From NCBI RefSeq assembly GCF_023008585.1, contig NZ_CP095390.1:2232001-2296000 (forward strand): a DNA stretch of 64,000 bases, given 5' to 3'. This DNA is from Natribaculum breve (lineage in GTDB: Archaea; Halobacteriota; Halobacteria; Halobacteriales; Natrialbaceae). The position numbers were made by a program, and so were the translations under genes. Under the pieces are notes generated by a model. That model saw only the letters and a program-made list of their open reading frames with translations, ran no database searches and was not told the DNA's origin. Below are positions 61,785 to 64,000 of the stretch, piece after piece. Within the stretch, counting starts at the first letter, position 1. Every line of letters begins with the position of its first letter.

Positions 61785-62150
61785 ATGGACGACGTTTCGG
61801 TCGATTTCGGCGAGGACGGACTCGTCCCCGCCATCGCGCAAGACGCCGAGTCAGGCGAGGTACTGATGCTCGCGTACGTCTCGCCGGAGGCCCTGGAGCG
61901 CACCCGCGAGACCGGGCTCGCTCACTACTACTCGCGTAGCCGGGACGAACTGTGGCAGAAAGGGAAGACGAGCGGCCACGTCCAGCGCGTCGAGGAGGTC
62001 CGGGTCGACTGCGACGCGGACACCCTGCTCTATCTCGTCGAACAGGAGGGCGGAGCCTGCCACACGGGCCACCGGTCGTGTTTCTACCGCACCGTCGACG
62101 GCGAGCACGTCGGCGAACGCGTCTTCGACCCCGACGCAGTCTACGAGTAG
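61785..62150 (+). CDS. hisI: phosphoribosyl-AMP cyclohydrolase
   Basis: 121 residues, single-domain form. [20 protein letters not shown], the metal-binding DCDADTLLY and [11 protein letters not shown] are the enzyme's signatures. It opens the adenine ring in the third step of histidine synthesis. The next gene begins on the base after its stop. Confidence 0.95.
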   Translation: MDDVSVDFGEDGLVPAIAQDAESGEVLMLAYVSPEALERTRETGLAHYYSRSRDELWQKGKTSGHVQRVEEVRVDCDADTLLYLVEQEGGACHTGHRSCFYRTVDGEHVGERVFDPDAVYE

Positions 62151-63287
62151 ATGAGCGAGACCCTCCACCGAACCGACCACTGCGAACGACTCGAGCGGGC
62201 CCGTAGCCGACTCGCCGACGTCGAAGCCCGGATCGACGACCACGGCGAGGAGACCGTCGACCGCGTGGCCGACGCCTACCGGCGGGCGTCGGACCTGCTC
62301 GCGGAGTACGTCGACCGGGCGACGGGGACGGGCCGGGAGAACTTCAAGGCCTACGTTCGACTCGAGGGCGAGTTCTCCACGCTCGTCGAGAACCTCCCCG
62401 CGGAGTTTCCCCGCAGGGAGGCGTTCGAGGCGGCGCTGGACGCCATCGACAAACGCCGGCTGAGCGAGTCGGACTTCCAGCGGGCCGAGGCCGCCCTCGA
62501 GCCGGCCGAGGTGTTCGCCGACCTGCTCGAGGAACGCGAGGCCGCCCGCGAGGCGCTCGAGGAGGCGCGCACGGACGCCAGCAGACGGCTGCAGGAACTC
62601 GACGAGGAGATCGCCGGCCGCGAGCGACTGCTCGAACTGGGGAGCGCGGACCTCGACGCGCCGGTCGAGCGACTTCGCGACCCGATCGACGACTACAACG
62701 CGGCCGTCCGGGCGGCGTTCGTCGACTACCGCGCGTCCGCATCCGCACGCGAGGTGTTCGCGCTACTCGAGCGCAGCCGGTGGTATCCGCTGGTCGAGTT
62801 CGAGCGCCCGCCCGCCGACCTTCGCGAGTATATCGAGACGAACCCGGCGGGGGAGTACACGATCCCCGAGTTGCTCGAGTACGCCGACTACTCGCGCTCG
62901 AAACTCGACCACTACGTCGACGACGCGGACGAACTCAAACGGCAGGTGGCGACCCAGCAGACCTACCTCGACGGGATCGACGCCGAGCCGCTGACCGTCG
63001 CGTGGCCTCCCGAACCCGCTGGCGTGCTCCAGTACCGGTGTCGCGAACTGCGGCCGTTCGTCGCCCGCGTCGCCGACGAGTCGGTCGTCGCCGCGCTCCG
63101 GTCGATCCGCGACCTGACCGTCGACGCCGACTTCGAGCGATTGCGGACGGCCGCCGTCGCGACCGACCAGTTGAGCGCCGACGAACGCGATCGGCTGGCC
63201 GACGGACGGGTCGCTGAGGAACTCGAGAGCCTGCGCGCCGAGCGCGATCGGCTCCGCGAGACGCTCGCGGCCGGCGGCGATCGCTAG
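62151..63287 (+). CDS. haloarchaeal coiled-coil protein (DUF7118-like)
   Basis: 378 residues, strongly helical and charged, with coiled-coil stretches at about 1-50, 125-160 and 350-375. No enzyme motif is seen. A more globular part (about 200-330) contains YTIPELLEYADYSRSKLDHYV, which resembles a helix-turn-helix-like segment. The ATG directly follows the hisI stop, so it is in that operon. The function is unknown (the family name is from memory). Confidence 0.7.
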   Translation: MSETLHRTDHCERLERARSRLADVEARIDDHGEETVDRVADAYRRASDLLAEYVDRATGTGRENFKAYVRLEGEFSTLVENLPAEFPRREAFEAALDAIDKRRLSESDFQRAEAALEPAEVFADLLEEREAAREALEEARTDASRRLQELDEEIAGRERLLELGSADLDAPVERLRDPIDDYNAAVRAAFVDYRASASAREVFALLERSRWYPLVEFERPPADLREYIETNPAGEYTIPELLEYADYSRSKLDHYVDDADELKRQVATQQTYLDGIDAEPLTVAWPPEPAGVLQYRCRELRPFVARVADESVVAALRSIRDLTVDADFERLRTAAVATDQLSADERDRLADGRVAEELESLRAERDRLRETLAAGGDR

Positions 63288-63332
63288 GAGAGTCCACACC
63301 GACGGGTTCGGGTGGCGGCGTCGACGGAAGCG

Positions 63333-64000
63333 TTAGGCGTCGCCTTTCGCCGCGGCCAGGGCGTCGTACATATCGCCCGCGAGTTCTTCGGCGCGATCCG
63401 GGTTGCGGGCTTCGGCGTAGATCCGCACGAGCGGTTCGGTCCCCGAGGGACGCGCGAGGACCCACGCGTCGCCGTGATCGAGCCGGTAGCCGTCACGGGT
63501 GTTGAGGTCGGCGTCGGACGCCTGGGCGTGGTTCGCGGCGGCGTCGAGCATCGCGTCGCGTTCCGCGGTAGAGTCGTAGTGGATGTTGCGACGGACGTTG
63601 GCGTACCCGTCGTACGGCGCGACGATCTCGCTCGCCGGCCGTTCGGCGACGAGCTCGAGGAACCGGGCGGCGGTGTACGCGCCGTCTCGCGAGAGCCGGT
63701 AGTCCGGGAAGAAGATCCCGCCGTTGCCCTCGCCCGCGATCGGAACCTGCCTGCCGTTGGCCTCGAGTTCCTCGATCCGAGTGATGATGTTCGTCGAGCC
63801 GATCGGGGTGAGCTCGAGGTCGGCGTCCGCCTCGGTGGCGACGTCGACGAGTCGCTGGGAGACGTTCACTGCGGAGACGGTCGTGTCGCCGGCATCGAGT
63901 TCGGCGGCGGCCAGTGCGGCCAGCGCGGCGTCGCCTTCGACGTACTCGCCGTTCTCGTCGAAGAAGATCGCGCGGTCTGCGTCGCCGTCGTGTGCGATCC
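63333..64000 (-). CDS. glmM: phosphoglucosamine mutase, partial (N-terminus beyond right edge)
   Basis: The visible part covers the metal loop HDGDADRAIFF (at the window edge), domain 3 and the C-terminal phosphate site RPSGTEPLVRIYAEA. It converts glucosamine 6-phosphate to glucosamine 1-phosphate for UDP-GlcNAc, although archaeal members may also accept other hexose phosphates. The frame is open at base 64000; at least 220 residues are missing. Confidence 0.93.
   Translation of the reverse strand, partial: IAHDGDADRAIFFDENGEYVEGDAALAALAAAELDAGDTTVSAVNVSQRLVDVATEADADLELTPIGSTNIITRIEELEANGRQVPIAGEGNGGIFFPDYRLSRDGAYTAARFLELVAERPASEIVAPYDGYANVRRNIHYDSTAERDAMLDAAANHAQASDADLNTRDGYRLDHGDAWVLARPSGTEPLVRIYAEARNPDRAEELAGDMYDALAAAKGDA

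Overview
The window is chromosomal DNA of a haloarchaeon (class Halobacteria). The coding DNA is GC-rich and the proteins are very acidic (Asp/Glu-rich, Lys-poor). Many starts are GTG or have almost no leader, and the exported redox proteins carry twin-arginine-type leaders. A Natrialbales-type genus is my guess, not something the sequence proves. About 70 genes are packed on both strands. I saw no transposase, integrase, CRISPR array or rRNA.

Layout. 1-4.3 kb: a phosphohexomutase cut by the left edge, FMN reductase, a membrane-anchored halocyanin, a GIY-YIG protein, a 49-residue zinc-finger protein, larB and a small histone-fold protein. 4.3-9.8 kb: an MBL hydrolase, type 2 IPP isomerase, rpiA, a MacB-like ABC pair and a DUF5518-type membrane protein. 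9.9-15.5 kb: an AI-2E family protein, a thiamine-type ABC importer operon and a small membrane protein. 15.5-22 kb: an XPD/DinG-type helicase, a HiPIP lipoprotein, a DUF1684 protein, a methyltransferase and several haloarchaeal conserved proteins.

22.3-30.4 kb is the replication-origin module. A leftward three-gene operon (Era-like GTPase, DUF2073 protein, zinc-ribbon protein; the OapA/B/C set) and a rightward orc1/cdc6 flank a 1.66-kb intergenic region. That region has two inverted origin-recognition boxes (ORBs), a 21-bp tandem repeat array, a 22-bp perfect palindrome and CTAGTAA repeats. Signal peptidase I and the small subunit of DNA polymerase D follow. ORB-like sequences also lie inside the coding linkers of orc1 and of the polymerase subunit.

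30.4-46.5 kb: an acetyltransferase-like gene, aspartate kinase, an acyl-CoA ligase, tryptophanase, a phosphoesterase, purO, a broken HNH nuclease gene, tRNA-Gln, an old-yellow-enzyme-type reductase, the KEOPS subunit Cgi121, Hel308, a PiT transporter and a ferredoxin. Three nearly identical 77-78-bp hairpin elements lie at 30.4, 37.9 and 46.2 kb, each between TCA trinucleotides. Removing one copy plus one TCA restores a canonical HNH nuclease and a two-helix membrane protein, so this looks like a recently mobile MITE-like family.

46.6-64 kb: a class V aminotransferase, transporters, a second halocyanin (His where the axial Met is expected), the metY-metX methionine pair, a GalT/HIT-like protein, serB, a universal stress protein, serA, hisI, a coiled-coil protein and glmM cut by the right edge. 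The aminotransferase, serA and serB could together make serine from 3-phosphoglycerate, although they are not in one operon.
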